Assembly: GCA_017415165.1 (NCBI GenBank)
Contig: JAFQIY010000037.1
Span: forward strand, 28,637 to 92,636
Length of the DNA stretch: 64,000 nucleotides
Reading direction: 5' to 3'
From: Oscillospiraceae bacterium
GTDB lineage: Bacteria > Bacillota > Clostridia > Oscillospirales > Ruminococcaceae
Position 1 is the first letter of the stretch; each line of letters opens with the position of its first letter. A program made the position numbers and the translations under genes. This document shows positions 34,368 to 42,918 of this stretch, piece by piece. The notes under the pieces are model-generated. The model saw nothing but the letters and a program-made list of their open reading frames with translations. It had not been told where the DNA came from and ran no database searches.

Positions 34368-35774
34368 TTAAGATTTCTGCACGGGCAGGATAATCGTTAC
34401 CGTTGTGCCCACATTCTGTTCGCTTGTAATATCAAGCCGTCCTCCGTGCATTGCGATAATTTCATCTGCAACGGCAAGTCCGATACCGCTTCCTCGGCGG
34501 GTGTGGTTTGCCTTGTAGAATTTCGTCTTTATCTTAGGCAGGTCGTGCTTGCTTATTCCGCAGCCTGTGTCGGACACATCAATCCTGATATGGTCGCTGT
34601 CCTCCATAAGTGCCTGAATTGAAACAAGACCGCCCTTGTCGGAATATTTTATAGCGTTGTCGATGACGTTGATGAAAACCTGTCTGATACGGTTTTTGTC
34701 GCCGCAGATAAACGGCAGCATATCAGGCTCGTCATAGACAACGGAAATGCCCTCTTTTTTCGCCTTTTCGGTATAAATCAGCACCGCGTCCCCAAGCTCG
34801 GCAAGAACGTCCATAGTTGCCTTGTTGAGGGAGAAGCGTCCGTTCTGCATACGGGAGAAATCCAGCAATTCTTCAACCATTTCCGAAAGACGTTCACTTT
34901 CGGAAGTTATAACACGCATACCCTTTGCAACGGTTTCAGCGTCGTCAGGCATAGTGCCTATGGTTTCTGCCCAGCCCTTGATAGCAGTAAGAGGTGTACG
35001 CAGCTCGTGGGAAACGCTTGAAATGAACTCGTTCTTCATCTGCTCCGAAAGAGCAAGCTCGCTTGCCATATGGTTTACAGTGTCGCACAGGTCACCGATT
35101 TCGTCGTCGTTCTTTTTGGTAATACGGACGGAAAAGTCACCCATTGCGTACCGCCTTGCAGTTGAACCGATTTGCCGTACAGGGATAACAATTGACTTGA
35201 CAAAGTAAAGTCCCGAGAAGAACATCAGTGCAAGAATTGTAAGGCAGATTGCCGAAAGCATAAAGGTTATGCTGTAGATATGTGTGTTTACTGCATCGAG
35301 GGAGGAAACCATTCTTATTGCGGAGTATCCTGCATCATTTTTCGGAAGCATTATGCATACCGCCATAATTTTCTCGCCGCTGCTGAGTCTGCCAGTGGAG
35401 TAACCGCTTGTACCGCTTTTTGCAGCTTCGGTGTAATCAAGCATCTCATCAAGGCTTTCCTCGGGGACAAACCCTGACGAGGTAAGTCCGACGTTGCCTT
35501 TTTCGCTTACAACCATAAGCTCCATTTTGTCCTTTTCCGACCAGTTTTCTACCGTAGCGCGAACCTCTGCGGAAAAGTTTGTGGAGGGGTCATTGTAGGA
35601 ATTCTGAAGAATATTTGAAACCATATTCATTCGTGAGGTAAGGTACTGCTTTGCTGAGCTGTAATAATAACTGCGCACGAAAAGCGTACCCAGAATAACC
35701 AGTATAAGCAGCATAATTGAAATTACGCCAAGGTTGTTAATCAGCCACCGCCTTGTAATATTCGATTTTCGCAA
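34368..35774 (-). CDS. sensor histidine kinase with HAMP domain
   Basis: Membrane sensor of 468 residues. Order: first membrane helix (about 15-37), extracellular sensing region (about 38-175), second membrane helix (about 176-200), HAMP, HisKA with phospho-acceptor His in SSVSHELRTPLTAIKG, and HATPase_c with DNAIKYSDKGG (N box), DTGCGIS (G1) and GSGIGLAV (G2). The start is TTG 35774, six bases after GGAGG; the GTG two codons earlier abuts that site. The response-regulator gene lies 34 bases upstream. The overall architecture is of the PhoR/ResE/WalK group, but it lacks a clear PAS domain, so it is not certain that it is WalK. Confidence 0.9.
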   Translation of the reverse strand: MRKSNITRRWLINNLGVISIMLLILVILGTLFVRSYYYSSAKQYLTSRMNMVSNILQNSYNDPSTNFSAEVRATVENWSEKDKMELMVVSEKGNVGLTSSGFVPEESLDEMLDYTEAAKSGTSGYSTGRLSSGEKIMAVCIMLPKNDAGYSAIRMVSSLDAVNTHIYSITFMLSAICLTILALMFFSGLYFVKSIVIPVRQIGSTARRYAMGDFSVRITKKNDDEIGDLCDTVNHMASELALSEQMKNEFISSVSHELRTPLTAIKGWAETIGTMPDDAETVAKGMRVITSESERLSEMVEELLDFSRMQNGRFSLNKATMDVLAELGDAVLIYTEKAKKEGISVVYDEPDMLPFICGDKNRIRQVFINVIDNAIKYSDKGGLVSIQALMEDSDHIRIDVSDTGCGISKHDLPKIKTKFYKANHTRRGSGIGLAVADEIIAMHGGRLDITSEQNVGTTVTIILPVQKS

Positions 35775-35808
35775 GAGCACCCTCCTCTCCGTTGCAGATT
35801 ATTAAAGC

Positions 35809-36519
35809 TTAGTCCTCGCCCTTTACCGACCACTTGTAGCCGAAGCCCCATATCGTTGAAATATATTTCGGATTTGAAGGCTCGTCCTCAATTTTCATTC
35901 GGATACGGCGGATATTAACGTCAACAATTTTGTCGTCGCCATAGTAATTTTCGCCCCAGATATGAGTCAGGATAGAATTTCTGTCAAGAGCGGTATCCTG
36001 ATTGTTAAGGAAATACTCCATAATCTGATATTCAACCTGAGTAAGGTCAATAGGTGCACCATTCTTTGCAACAGTCCTGCTCTTGAGATTGAGCACGAAG
36101 GGTCCCGACTCGATTGTTGAAGCGGTGTCTTCCTCACGGACAACGCTCATACTTACTCTGCGGTAGATAGCGTCAATTCTTGCAGTAAGCTCAGAAGGGG
36201 AAAAAGGCTTTGTTATGTAGTCGTCAGCACCAAGCATAAGACCGCTTACCTTGTCCATTTCCTGAGTTTTTGCGGAAAGCATAATAATACCGATTGTGCT
36301 GCTCTTTTTACGGAGCGCCTTGCACACCTGAAAGCCGTCAATGCCGGGCATCATAATATCAAGAAGTGCGATATCGAAGTTGCCGTGCTCCTGCTCGAAA
36401 ACTCTGAGAGCCTCCTCGCCGCAGTTCACGTCCACAACCTCATAGCCTGCTCTTTTAAGGTTGATAACCACAAAGTCGCGGATTACGTCTTCGTCTTCAC
36501 AAACAAGTATACGTTTCAT
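35809..36519 (-). CDS. OmpR/PhoB-family response regulator
   Basis: A 236-residue transcription factor. The receiver domain has the acidic pair in ILVCEDED, the phospho-accepting Asp in IALLDIMMPGIDGFQV, the Thr/Ser switch in IIMLSAKT, and Lys in DYITKPFSP. The C-terminal winged helix has LNLKSRTVAKNG, LTQVEYQIMEYFLNN and VDVNIRRIRMKIEDEPSNPKYISTIWGFGYKW (given in pieces by the family pattern). ATG follows GAAAGGAATGATTTT. It is cotranscribed with the kinase at 34368 and a lipoprotein gene. Its targets are unknown. Confidence 0.95.
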   Translation of the reverse strand: MKRILVCEDEDVIRDFVVINLKRAGYEVVDVNCGEEALRVFEQEHGNFDIALLDIMMPGIDGFQVCKALRKKSSTIGIIMLSAKTQEMDKVSGLMLGADDYITKPFSPSELTARIDAIYRRVSMSVVREEDTASTIESGPFVLNLKSRTVAKNGAPIDLTQVEYQIMEYFLNNQDTALDRNSILTHIWGENYYGDDKIVDVNIRRIRMKIEDEPSNPKYISTIWGFGYKWSVKGED

Positions 36520-36554
36520 AAAATCATTCCTTTCTCAGTTAAAACAACGATTGA

Positions 36555-37880
36555 TTATTTAGCAAGAATAAAGAAGCTGTTGCTGATTTCCGTGCCCGTA
36601 AGAATAAGGGGCTCGTCGGAAATATCGGGACATTTCACCAGATAATTCGTGTTATTGTTGCTCTTTACAAGCATATATCCGTCATCAAGCAGTGCAGGGG
36701 TTTCCTCAGCTGTTGCCGTGGCAATTCTCATAAGCTCGGTTGTACTGTTGTTGAGGTCAATTCTGTATTTATAGAAAACAATCTCACCTGTTACGCTGTC
36801 AGACTTGGCAGTTACAACACCGCCGTCCCAGCGGCTTGGGAGAATAAAGCAGTACCCTTCTGCAATATTATAATAGCTTGAATATTTCTTGACGATGCTG
36901 TAGTTGTCAAGCACATTCCATTCAACGCTGTAGGGCTTTATACCCGGAGTAGTTTCGGTGTAACCCGGGAAAAATGTCAGCTTCGGGATTTCAATTATAC
37001 CGTCAAGGTCGATATCCGTGCAGGGGTAGCCTGCCTGACGCACGGTCTGTTCAATCATAGCAGACTCACCGAGATAGAGCGGGTTACGGAGCTGTCCGTT
37101 GACGGAATAGATAATTTCTGTTGTAAGCTTTCCTCCCGACAGACCGTCAATAAAAATTGCAGGTGTGCCCGTGCCGATATAACCCGAAGCAATATTTACG
37201 AAATCCGTTGTGCTTTCATTCAGTGCAACATTTGCCGTTTCGGTAATTCTGCCCTCAGCGGTAGTTGAAATAAGTCCTGCCGAAGCTTTCTTCATCTGAA
37301 TATTTGGACGGATAAGCACCAGCTCGCTTTTTCCGTCACGTTCAAGGTCGGTAATGAACATAGTGCTGTAGTTGTCGGAATATTCAGGGACTAACATTCC
37401 GTTGCTGTATCGGTAAATTCTTACCTGCTTTTCACCTGAAAGAAGCGTGTAGCCGATAATAATGCTTGTGCCGCTTCTGTCACCGAGTTGGGCAAACATA
37501 ATCCTGTCGATTTCCGTGCCTATTCCTGCGTGGTCGTAGACACTTGTCCACTTGCCTTCACGTCTGTCAATAACATTAACACGGACGTTTGCGCCGTTTT
37601 CGATTTCACCTGTTTTTTCGTAGAACACGATAGCCTCATTGTCGGGTTCATCATCAATATCCGCAAAGATAAAAGCTGAGCGATAATCGCCGCTTCGTGG
37701 ATATTGCAGACGTATGTCCTCACCCACTGATTTTACAAGTGCGTCATAAACCGCAGACTGTTCTTCGGAAAGTTTTGGGGGAGTAAGCAGCATATCAACA
37801 GATGCGCTTGATGAGCAGCCTGAAAAAGCGAAAGCCAATGCAAGTGCAGTTATTGTTTTCAGTATTTTATTTTTATTCAA
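36555..37880 (-). CDS. lipoprotein with FG-GAP-like Asp repeats
   Basis: Unrecognised exported lipoprotein of about 441 residues. The signal ALAFAFSGC gives the lipid Cys. The body has several Asp-rich loops that read like VCBS/FG-GAP or EF-hand-type strands (IFADIDDEPDNEAIVFYE, FITDLERDGKSELVLIRP, TDIDLDGIIEIPKLTF), suggesting a calcium-binding propeller. The start is uncertain: TTG 37880 or GTG 37889, both near a weak GAAAGAAG site; an ATG further upstream at 37931 would add 17 residues. It is 35 bases upstream of the response-regulator gene, so it may be the accessory protein that modulates the kinase outside the membrane. Confidence 0.72.
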   Translation of the reverse strand: MNKNKILKTITALALAFAFSGCSSSASVDMLLTPPKLSEEQSAVYDALVKSVGEDIRLQYPRSGDYRSAFIFADIDDEPDNEAIVFYEKTGEIENGANVRVNVIDRREGKWTSVYDHAGIGTEIDRIMFAQLGDRSGTSIIIGYTLLSGEKQVRIYRYSNGMLVPEYSDNYSTMFITDLERDGKSELVLIRPNIQMKKASAGLISTTAEGRITETANVALNESTTDFVNIASGYIGTGTPAIFIDGLSGGKLTTEIIYSVNGQLRNPLYLGESAMIEQTVRQAGYPCTDIDLDGIIEIPKLTFFPGYTETTPGIKPYSVEWNVLDNYSIVKKYSSYYNIAEGYCFILPSRWDGGVVTAKSDSVTGEIVFYKYRIDLNNSTTELMRIATATAEETPALLDDGYMLVKSNNNTNYLVKCPDISDEPLILTGTEISNSFFILAK

Positions 37881-37948
37881 GGCTTTCACTTCTTTCTGCA
37901 AAAATGGGGCTATGAGAGTTTGCATCCCCACGCCCCATATAATTATTT

Positions 37949-38971
37949 TTATACTTCGTCAGTAATATCGGACATACCCTTTGATGTCATAGTTGTCTTT
38001 GTCCAGCGGCGCTTACCTGTAAGGTTGAGCTTAGGCATTACTCTGTATACATATGTGCTCCAGAATACGGCAATGATAGCAATTGTAACAACTGCGATGC
38101 CGATATTTGAAACAGCAGGCATTTCCATACCGTCTCTTTCAGTATAGGACTTTATGAAAAGCATAATATATCTTGGTGCAACGGAAACCATTGCAAATAC
38201 AGAAGCCATATAGCCGAAAATACACATCCAGAAGCGGGTATTTTTCTTTTCCCAGCCACCGAAAAGTCTTGCTGCGCAAAGGAAGAACATTGATGCAGTC
38301 ATTGCAGTAAACAGCTCAATAATCTTTTCGGAGTAGATACCAACAAGCTGATTTTCGGAGAACATTGCAAAGATTTCAATAAGCTTCCAAATAGGGAAGA
38401 ACATCATAAATACGCAGTTACCGCTTGAAATGCCCTCGCCCTTCATAATATTTACGCCTGTGGAAATAAGGGTAATGATTGTAATAAGCTTAACTGAAAA
38501 CAGTACCCATTCCATAGCAGGGATGCCTGCAAAAATGAATACAGGGTTGTCCTCGGTAGAAATTGCAAGATTTGCCTTTGCAACTGCTGAGAAATCCATA
38601 AAAATTTCAAATACAATAAGGAGTGCAAGAATGAACATTGCAGCACCTGCGTGAGGTGAGATTTTCTTGTTCAGTCTTTCAGCACGCAGACGCATAGGGT
38701 TGATAAGTATGCAGGACTTGATTGCCTTGTCACGGGATTTGCCAAGAATCATTATTGCAAAAATAACCGCAAAGCCGATTAAAAGTGCCCAGAATGTGTA
38801 ATTCTTTGCAAGTGACGGGTCAATATATTTGCCCATAGCAAAATCCATATTTGTATTGAGCTGAATTGTTCTTGCAGCTACTGCACAGACAAGTGTGATA
38901 ACGTATGCAACCAGTGAGAGTTTTTTGTCAAGGATTACTTTTGAAGCCTTGTATGGTTTAGTTTCTTTCAT
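37949..38971 (-). CDS. multi-pass membrane protein, unknown function
   Basis: A 340-residue protein with about eight hydrophobic segments (for example LVAYVITLVCAVAA, FWALLIGFAVIFAIMILG, AAMFILALLIVFEIFMDF, FTAMTASMFFLCAARLFGG). No enzyme or transporter motif is recognised. The ATG follows AAGGGGAAAACGG. It lies between citrate synthase and the lipoprotein gene of the two-component operon, in the same direction. Confidence 0.72.
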   Translation of the reverse strand: MKETKPYKASKVILDKKLSLVAYVITLVCAVAARTIQLNTNMDFAMGKYIDPSLAKNYTFWALLIGFAVIFAIMILGKSRDKAIKSCILINPMRLRAERLNKKISPHAGAAMFILALLIVFEIFMDFSAVAKANLAISTEDNPVFIFAGIPAMEWVLFSVKLITIITLISTGVNIMKGEGISSGNCVFMMFFPIWKLIEIFAMFSENQLVGIYSEKIIELFTAMTASMFFLCAARLFGGWEKKNTRFWMCIFGYMASVFAMVSVAPRYIMLFIKSYTERDGMEMPAVSNIGIAVVTIAIIAVFWSTYVYRVMPKLNLTGKRRWTKTTMTSKGMSDITDEV

Positions 38972-39025
38972 TGCCGTTTTCCCCTTATTTCATATTTACC
39001 TTTCAAGGTATTGGTTGTGTTGATA

Positions 39026-40387
39026 TTATTTACGTTCTTCAATAGGGATATACTTGCGCCTTTTAGCTACTGCCTTATATGCAGGACGGATAATTCTCTT
39101 GCCGTTGAGAAGCTCCTCGATACGGTGAGCAGACCAGCCTGCAATTCTTGAAATAGCAAAGAGTGGAGTATTAAGCTCAACAGGAATTTTCAGCATTCTG
39201 TACACAAGACCCGAATACATATCAACGTTTGCGCACATTGCCTTTGAATTGTTCTTGACCTCTGCAAACACCTGCGGAGTAAGTCTTTCAACCGCATCAA
39301 GCAGCTTGAATTCCTTTTCGAAATCCGTACCCTCAGCAAGTTTCATAGCGTGCTCCTTGAGGATAATTGCTCTCGGGTCGGAGATTGTGTAGACTGCGTG
39401 ACCCATACCGTACACAAGACCTGTACCGTCGCCAGCCTTACAGCGGATAACGTCAGCGAGATAATCCCTGACCTCGTTGTCATCTTCCCAGTTCTTGATA
39501 TTCGCCTTGAATTCTTCAAGCTGGTTGATAACCTTGAAGTTTGCGCCGCCGTGTCTGTGTCCTTTAAGAGAGCCGATTGCGCCTGCGTAAGCGGAGTAAG
39601 CGTCCGTGCCCGAAGATGTGAGCGTGCGGCAGGTGAAGGTGGAGTTGTTGCCGCCGCCGTGCTCAGCGTGGATAATCAGCATAAGGTCGAGAAGACGAGC
39701 TTCTTCCTCGGTATATTTTCTGTCAGGACGAAGTGTTGACAGAACAGTCTGTGCAGTGCACTCATCGGGATTAATCGGGTGCATATACAGGCTTTCGTGG
39801 TCAAAAACCCTTCTCTTTATCTGATATGCGTCAACCATAGCAGATGGAAGTCTTGCAATGATTGAAATTGCACGGAGGATTTCCATTTCTATTGACTGGT
39901 CCTCAGGGTTTTCCTCGTAGGAATAGAGTGCAAGTACGGAACGTGCCATCTTGTTCATTATATTCCTTGAAGGAGCTTTAAATATCATATCCTCGGAAAA
40001 ATACGGAGGAAGCTCTCTGAACTTGAACAGCATTTCGTTGAAGCCCTTGAGCTGTTCTTCTGTAGGAAGCTGACCGAAAAGGAGCAGGTAAACAGTTTCC
40101 TCAAAGCCGAAGCGTCCTTTTTCAGTTGTATTTTCCACGATATCATTGATGCTGTAGCCTCTGTAGATAAGTTCACCCGGTACAGCCTCACGCTCGCCCT
40201 CGTTGAAAACGTAGCCGTGAACGTTACAGATATTTGTTATACCTGCCATAACACCGCTTCCGTCGCTGTTACGCAGACCGCGTTTTACCTGATATTTTTC
40301 ATAAAGCGACTGGTCGATAGTGTTATTTTTTGCAAACTCGTCGCATAAGCTTTTAAAGACATCTTTATTGTAATCAATATTGTTCAA
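39026..40387 (-). CDS. gltA: citrate synthase
   Basis: Condenses acetyl-CoA and oxaloacetate to citrate in the cytosol. The 453-residue protein has VPGELIYRGYSINDI, the catalytic His regions LIIHAEHGGGNNSTFTCR and YGMGHAVYTISDPRA, and GAIGSLKGHRHGGAN. The length matches the clostridial type. The start is TTG at 40387, preceded by GGGAGAG. No aconitase or isocitrate dehydrogenase gene is nearby, so it probably serves glutamate synthesis through a partial TCA pathway (inference). Confidence 0.94.
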   Translation of the reverse strand: MNNIDYNKDVFKSLCDEFAKNNTIDQSLYEKYQVKRGLRNSDGSGVMAGITNICNVHGYVFNEGEREAVPGELIYRGYSINDIVENTTEKGRFGFEETVYLLLFGQLPTEEQLKGFNEMLFKFRELPPYFSEDMIFKAPSRNIMNKMARSVLALYSYEENPEDQSIEMEILRAISIIARLPSAMVDAYQIKRRVFDHESLYMHPINPDECTAQTVLSTLRPDRKYTEEEARLLDLMLIIHAEHGGGNNSTFTCRTLTSSGTDAYSAYAGAIGSLKGHRHGGANFKVINQLEEFKANIKNWEDDNEVRDYLADVIRCKAGDGTGLVYGMGHAVYTISDPRAIILKEHAMKLAEGTDFEKEFKLLDAVERLTPQVFAEVKNNSKAMCANVDMYSGLVYRMLKIPVELNTPLFAISRIAGWSAHRIEELLNGKRIIRPAYKAVAKRRKYIPIEERK

Positions 40388-40500
40388 TTTCTGCTACTCT
40401 CCCATTATCATTTCATATACACTTCTATTTTACAACACTGTAAACAACTTGTCAAGAATTTTATTGATTTAATGACTAAAAAACAAAACGGAGGAATGTT

Positions 40501-41538
40501 ATGATGAAAGATTTGTTGAAAATCGCAGTTGTTTTTGCGGTATTGCTCCTTGCAATACCGATGCTGACTTTTCTTGTGCCGAAAAAAAGCACGTCTGAGG
40601 AGAAGGCAGCGGGAACCGAACAGGCTGAAACTGCGGAACAGTCTGTACTAAATGAAATGTCCGCAGGTGACGTGCTTAAAGTGCTCGATTTCACCAGCGG
40701 ACAAGTTATGACTCTTGAAATGCGTGATTATGTGATAGGTGCGGTGCTTGCGGAAATGCCTGCTTCTTACCACGAGGAAGCCCTTAAAGCACAGGCGGTT
40801 GCCGCAAGGACGTATGCCGTGCGACAGCGCGAAAAACAGCGGCTTAACCCTGACGAACTGCTGATGGGCGCTGATATTTCCAATGACAGCACCAAATATC
40901 AGGCATACTTTACTCCCGAACAGGCGAAAGCTTTTTACGGTGAAAGCTATGATACCTATTATAATATAGTATCCGAAGCGGTTGACGCAACGGGCACGGA
41001 AATCCTGATGTACGGCGGCGAACCGATTGTTGCGGCATTTCATTCCACGTCGGGCGGAAGAACGGAAAGTGCGGAGGTAATATGGGGCAGCGAAGTAGAG
41101 TATCTTGTCCCCGTGGAGAGTGCCGAGGACGAAAATTCTCCCGTGTATCTCGATGAGAAAGTTTTCACCGAGGACGAGCTTCGTGCACGTCTTGAAGCAG
41201 AGTACCCAAATGCTGATTTCAGCGGTGCAGCTGAAAAATGGGTCGTTATCGGTGACAGAAGCACATCGGGTACGGTTGTTGAGCTTTCGGCAGGGGGGGA
41301 AGTGCTGGCGGGCACGGAATTCCGACAGATTTTCTCTCTCAGGTCAGCAAATTTCACGGTTGAGTACGCCGACGGACAGTTTACAATCACAACCAAAGGC
41401 AACGGTCACGGCGTAGGAATGAGTCAGTACGGCGCAAACGCTATGGCGAATGAGGGTGCGGACTACAAGGAAATTCTGCTTCACTACTATACGGGGGCGG
41501 AGGTTGTTAATTCGCAATTCGCAATGCGTAATTCGTAA
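40501..41538 (+). CDS. SpoIID/LytB-type amidase-enhancer protein
   Basis: SpoIID is a lytic transglycosylase acting on denuded glycan during engulfment; LytB relatives act in vegetative cells. The 345-residue protein has one N-terminal membrane anchor (about 8-26), then RDYVIGAVLAEMPASYHEEALKAQAVAARTYA (catalytic Glu in LAEMP), YHSTSGGRT-like FHSTSGGRTESAE, VWGSEVEYL-like IWGSEVEYLVPV and GHGVGMSQYGA. The last eight residues (NSQFAMRN) come from a short intergenic repeat (41514-41538) that has extended the ORF. GGAGGAATGTT precedes the ATG pair at 40501/40504. It is divergent from citrate synthase. Confidence 0.88.
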   Translation: MMKDLLKIAVVFAVLLLAIPMLTFLVPKKSTSEEKAAGTEQAETAEQSVLNEMSAGDVLKVLDFTSGQVMTLEMRDYVIGAVLAEMPASYHEEALKAQAVAARTYAVRQREKQRLNPDELLMGADISNDSTKYQAYFTPEQAKAFYGESYDTYYNIVSEAVDATGTEILMYGGEPIVAAFHSTSGGRTESAEVIWGSEVEYLVPVESAEDENSPVYLDEKVFTEDELRARLEAEYPNADFSGAAEKWVVIGDRSTSGTVVELSAGGEVLAGTEFRQIFSLRSANFTVEYADGQFTITTKGNGHGVGMSQYGANAMANEGADYKEILLHYYTGAEVVNSQFAMRNS

Positions 41539-41871
41539 TTATTCTATGATTTTAAGCAATTTTTTCAGCAATTCGGAGGCAATACTTTTTTCCGTGTCAG
41601 ACAAGCCTTCCGCAAAAGTGAGCAAAGCCTGCTGCTGGTCGGTAAGGTCGCTTGAAGCGAGTCCACGCTTGTTGTTGGTCAAGCCTGCGATGTAGTCAAG
41701 GCTGACGTTGTAGTATTTCGCAAGGGCAATGGCGCGTTCAAATGGGATTTCGGCATTGCCGTTTTCATATTTTCCGTAATGCTGGGCGGTTGTCCCAAGA
41801 TATTCAGCAAGGTCAGCTTGAGTTTTGTCGCTGTCCTCACGTAAATCCCTTATTCTCTGATAATATGCCAC
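41539..41871 (-). CDS. XRE-family regulator
   Basis: A 110-residue DNA-binding protein with HTH at about 5-58 (RIRDLREDSDKTQADLAEYL, then TTAQHYGKYENG) and a helical C-terminus. GTG at 41871 is chosen because AGAGG lies eight bases before it; the longer form has no site. It is divergent from a small zinc-ribbon membrane protein. Repeats ATCTTAT(T/C)AGATTA in the shared promoter region are candidate operators. Confidence 0.85.
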   Translation of the reverse strand: MAYYQRIRDLREDSDKTQADLAEYLGTTAQHYGKYENGNAEIPFERAIALAKYYNVSLDYIAGLTNNKRGLASSDLTDQQQALLTFAEGLSDTEKSIASELLKKLLKIIE

Positions 41872-41920
41872 ATATAACACCTCTTTGCATTGTATTGTAT
41901 CATATGTGACTAATATACCC

Positions 41921-41977
41921 TTGACAAATGTATCTTATTAGATTATAATTATGTTTGTGAAAAATCTTATCAGATTA
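41921..41977 (+). promoter_or_regulatory. consensus promoter with repeated operator-like sites
   Basis: TTGACA (41921-41926), 17-base spacer, TATAAT (41944-41949). ATCTTATTAGATTA (41932-41945) and ATCTTATCAGATTA (41964-41977), each a small palindrome of type ATCT-N4-AGAT, flank the -10, 32 bases (three turns) apart. This fits repression by the divergent XRE protein. Confidence 0.65.
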
Positions 41978-41995
41978 ACAGGGAGATGCTTTAGA

Positions 41996-42367
41996 ATGAT
42001 ACCCAAAAATGAAAAAAATACAGATGATTATCAAATTTTTCTTATTGATGAGGTTTCGTGGTATCCCTATTTCAGTACAACGCTTACCGTGTTTGGAGTA
42101 GTTTCCTTAGTGATGGCGGCTTTAACCTTTGATATAATATGGGTTGTTTTTCTGATTGCTGTACTTATTGCATTGTATTTCGGGCAGCGTGCCGTTGAGA
42201 AAAAATGGAAGGATTATAAAATTAAAACAGAAAATCCTAACCTTGTACCTGAGGATAGGTGTGAATACTGGAAATGCTCCTGCGGAAAGCTTAATCCGAT
42301 TGGTACAGGCATTTGCAGATGCGGAAAAAGTGCTGCTGAGGTAGAGCAGACGATTGAAGAAGATTAA
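41996..42367 (+). CDS. small membrane protein with C-terminal zinc ribbon
   Basis: A 123-residue protein: two membrane segments (about 28-72, TTLTVFGVVSLVMAAL and IIWVVFLIAVLIALYF), then a cytosolic zinc ribbon CSCGKLNPIGTGICRCGK with four Cys. Start ATG 41996 follows GGGAG at ten bases. No family is recognised. It is controlled by the promoter and operators shared with the divergent XRE gene, and ends at a strong terminator. Confidence 0.7.
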   Translation: MIPKNEKNTDDYQIFLIDEVSWYPYFSTTLTVFGVVSLVMAALTFDIIWVVFLIAVLIALYFGQRAVEKKWKDYKIKTENPNLVPEDRCEYWKCSCGKLNPIGTGICRCGKSAAEVEQTIEED

Positions 42368-42398
42368 ACGGACGACAGTAACTGCCGTCCGTTTTTTT
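42368..42398 (+). terminator. terminator of the zinc-ribbon gene
   Basis: ACGGACG (42368-42374) with CGTCCGT (42386-42392) plus inner CAGT/ACTG, followed by seven T. The rest of the gap to 42624 shows no gene or clear structure. Confidence 0.88.
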
Positions 42399-42624
42399 GT
42401 TGTATAAAATCAGTTGAGTTTTGTGTTGTCTCTGCATTGTATCATATGGACAAAACAACTCTTGATTTTTGTAAGAATATGTAGAAAATAGAAAAAGTAT
42501 AGCTGCCAGCTAACCAAAGTTATTTCAGAATGAGGTATATTAAATACAGAAAATATTTCAGCAGTAAAACATAAACACTGCTTATGTTTTACTATCGAAA
42601 AATAACTATAATGGGGGATAAAAA

Positions 42625-42807
42625 ATGGTTGAAATTATTATATCACTTGTTTTAGCAGTAATAATAGTCAATGCTGTGCAGAAGTTATTTATGGACATAT
42701 TAAATATTGACTTTATGTTCTATAGCATAAAATCAAAAATGGTTGCAATAGGAATTGTATTTATGCTGGTTTTGTATGCAATACTTACTGTAACGGGTCA
42801 AGTATAG
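42625..42807 (+). CDS. small membrane protein, 60 residues
   Basis: Short protein with two hydrophobic helices (IIISLVLAVIIVNAV and VAIGIVFMLVLYAILTV) separated by a polar turn. The ribosome site GGGGGA precedes the ATG at a proper distance, which supports that the ORF is real. No family is recognised. A terminator follows at 42839. Confidence 0.55.
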   Translation: MVEIIISLVLAVIIVNAVQKLFMDILNIDFMFYSIKSKMVAIGIVFMLVLYAILTVTGQV

Positions 42808-42838
42808 AACTTGCTGAAATATTGTTTAAAAATAACAT

Positions 42839-42869
42839 AACCCCCACAACTTAAAAAATTGTGGGGGTT
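42839..42869. terminator. bidirectional terminator
   Basis: AACCCCCACAA (42839-42849) pairs with TTGTGGGGGTT (42859-42869), between the small membrane protein and the convergent aldolase gene. Confidence 0.85.
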
Positions 42870-42918
42870 AATTTCATATTTACTGAGTTTTACTTAGCAA
42901 AACTCACAGCTTTTGTTT

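Noticed and set aside
34368-36519. Naming the two-component system WalRK
   Set aside because: OmpR-type regulator and HAMP kinase fit, but there is no PAS domain and none of the usual WalH/WalI/HtrA neighbours, so the name is not justified.
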